Source of the DNA: Vibrio breoganii
GTDB lineage: Bacteria > Pseudomonadota > Gammaproteobacteria > Enterobacterales > Vibrionaceae
Length of the DNA stretch: 64,000 nt
Reading direction: 5' to 3'
Assembly (NCBI RefSeq): GCF_001677275.1
Contig: NZ_CP016179.1
Location: 1 to 64,000 of the forward strand
Part shown: positions 63,458 through 64,000 of the stretch, one piece after another
How the letters are laid out: every line of letters starts with the position of its first letter
How positions within the stretch are numbered: position 1 is the first letter of the stretch
Notes under the pieces: generated by a model
Told to the model about the DNA's origin: nothing
The model's database searches: none
Seen by the model: the letters and a program-made list of their open reading frames with translations, nothing else
Program-made: the position numbers and the translations under genes

Positions 63458-63475
63458 GTGATGTTCTAGTAAGTG

Positions 63476-63512
63476 AAACCGGTGAATGGCTATTGGCGAT
63501 TCACCGGTTTTT
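63476..63512. terminator. Bidirectional terminator after pilQ
   Basis: AAACCGGTGAAT pairs with ATTCACCGGTTT around an 11-base loop, followed by a T-run. It separates pilQ from the convergent transporter gene. Confidence 0.85.
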
Positions 63513-63514
63513 GT

Positions 63515-64000
63515 TTAGGAAAGTGAGTTAGAAGTCAGTCTAGGTGCTACTTCTATCGCATAGAGTCGAAATAGCACGATGGCGAGTGTAAATAGAAGAG
63601 GTCCGTAGACTAGGCCTATAAGCCCAAAGATATGTACGCCACCTAGAATGGACAATAGAACCATCATAGTGTTCATGTGTCCCGCGCCACGCATAAGAAG
63701 TGGTCTCACTAGGTTGTCGATCGCGCCTACCACCCCTACAGACCAAACGGTTAACAAAAGTGCTCCTGAGTAATCCTGTGTCAGTAATAAGAACAGGATT
63801 GCAGGGATTAATACAATGGATGTTCCAAGGATTGGAATGAGCGATGCGACACTTATGATTGCACCCCAAAGCAGGCCTTGAAATCCAACCGCATACATTC
63901 CAACTCCGCCGGCGAATCCTTGAAGTAGTGCTGTGGCCAATGTGCCAAAAATAATGGTTCTGGAAACGTGTTTCGTTTGGGTTAGCAGCAGTTGTTGTTG
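63515..64000 (-). CDS. AI-2E family transporter, C-terminal part (cut by window edge)
   Basis: Only the last 161 residues are in the window; the reading frame is open to the edge at 64000. Hydrophobic segments (TALLQGFAGGVGMYAVGFQGLLWGAIISVASLIPILGTSIVLIPAILFLLL region, then IDNLVRPLLMRGAGHMNTMMVLLSILGGVHIFGLIGLVYGPLL region) match the AI-2E transporter/PerM family, including the conserved IDN..RP and GG...FG..G...GP motifs. Substrate is unknown; members export autoinducer-like molecules or ions. It looks like an ordinary housekeeping-type gene. Confidence 0.85.
   Translation of the reverse strand, partial: QQQLLLTQTKHVSRTIIFGTLATALLQGFAGGVGMYAVGFQGLLWGAIISVASLIPILGTSIVLIPAILFLLLTQDYSGALLLTVWSVGVVGAIDNLVRPLLMRGAGHMNTMMVLLSILGGVHIFGLIGLVYGPLLFTLAIVLFRLYAIEVAPRLTSNSLS

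Noticed and set aside
1..64000. CRISPR arrays, insertion sequences, integrases, tRNA and rRNA genes
   Set aside because: Looked for by eye on both strands; no regularly spaced repeats, transposase or integrase motifs, or RNA gene signatures were found.

Overview
The window looks like part of a large mobile or secondary replicon, such as a conjugative plasmid, megaplasmid or ICE, from a marine gammaproteobacterium of the Vibrio/Photobacterium/Aeromonas type. Three things suggest this. The flagellar gene order and gene complement match the lateral (swarming) systems of those genera. There is a secreted PL7 alginate lyase. Partition, topoisomerase III, type IVb pilus and G-type (ICE-like) conjugation genes are present. 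There is no rRNA, no recognisable tRNA, no CRISPR array, no transposase and no integrase, so the kind of replicon is inferred.

Layout. 1-3.7 kb: a parA partition ATPase reads leftward and is divergent from a lipoprotein alginate lyase. This locus is followed by a second, hollowed-out copy of itself. 4.1-23.5 kb: the main lateral flagellar block. fliM-N-P-Q-R-flhB reads leftward. flgB-C-D-E-F-G-H-I-J-K-L, motY, fliE-F-G, one unrecognised gene, then flgM-N-A read rightward. 23.5-30.8 kb: an accessory island with a SLOG-macro fusion, a Rep_3-like candidate, a GNAT-like protein, a large DndC-type sulfurtransferase and a HicB-type antitoxin with a non-HicA partner. 30.9-41 kb: the second flagellar block. 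flhA reads leftward; lafA (flagellin), fliD, fliS, a fliT-like gene, fliK, an unknown gene, fliL, the lateral sigma-28 gene, motA and motB read rightward.

40.9-46 kb: a DNA-metabolism module that begins overlapping motB. It holds a Cas4-like nuclease split over two coupled genes, a CobS/MoxR-type AAA+ ATPase, a DUF3150-like partner, and a DNA polymerase III beta-clamp homologue behind a structured leader. 46-54 kb: conjugation genes (a TIGR03755-like secreted protein and two tandem TraG_N-type membrane proteins) and several unrecognised genes, one with a DUF3268-like zinc finger. 54-63.5 kb: a leftward topoisomerase III gene diverges from a rightward type IVb pilus operon (two TcpQ-like lipoproteins, the secretin PilN, then PilO, PilP and the ATPase PilQ). 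The operon stops at a terminator without PilR, PilS, PilT, PilU or PilV. An AI-2E family transporter gene runs off the right edge.

How it fits together. The flagellar genes encode a nearly complete, separately regulated surface motility organelle with its own sigma factor, anti-sigma factor, motor and filament. However, fliH, fliI, fliJ (the export ATPase complex) and lafK (the sigma-54 activator) are not in the window. The partition, clamp, topoisomerase, nuclease, pilus and conjugation genes are what a self-maintaining transferable element would carry. The main point of interest is the interleaving of a whole lateral flagellar system with this mobile backbone, together with several unusual accessory genes.
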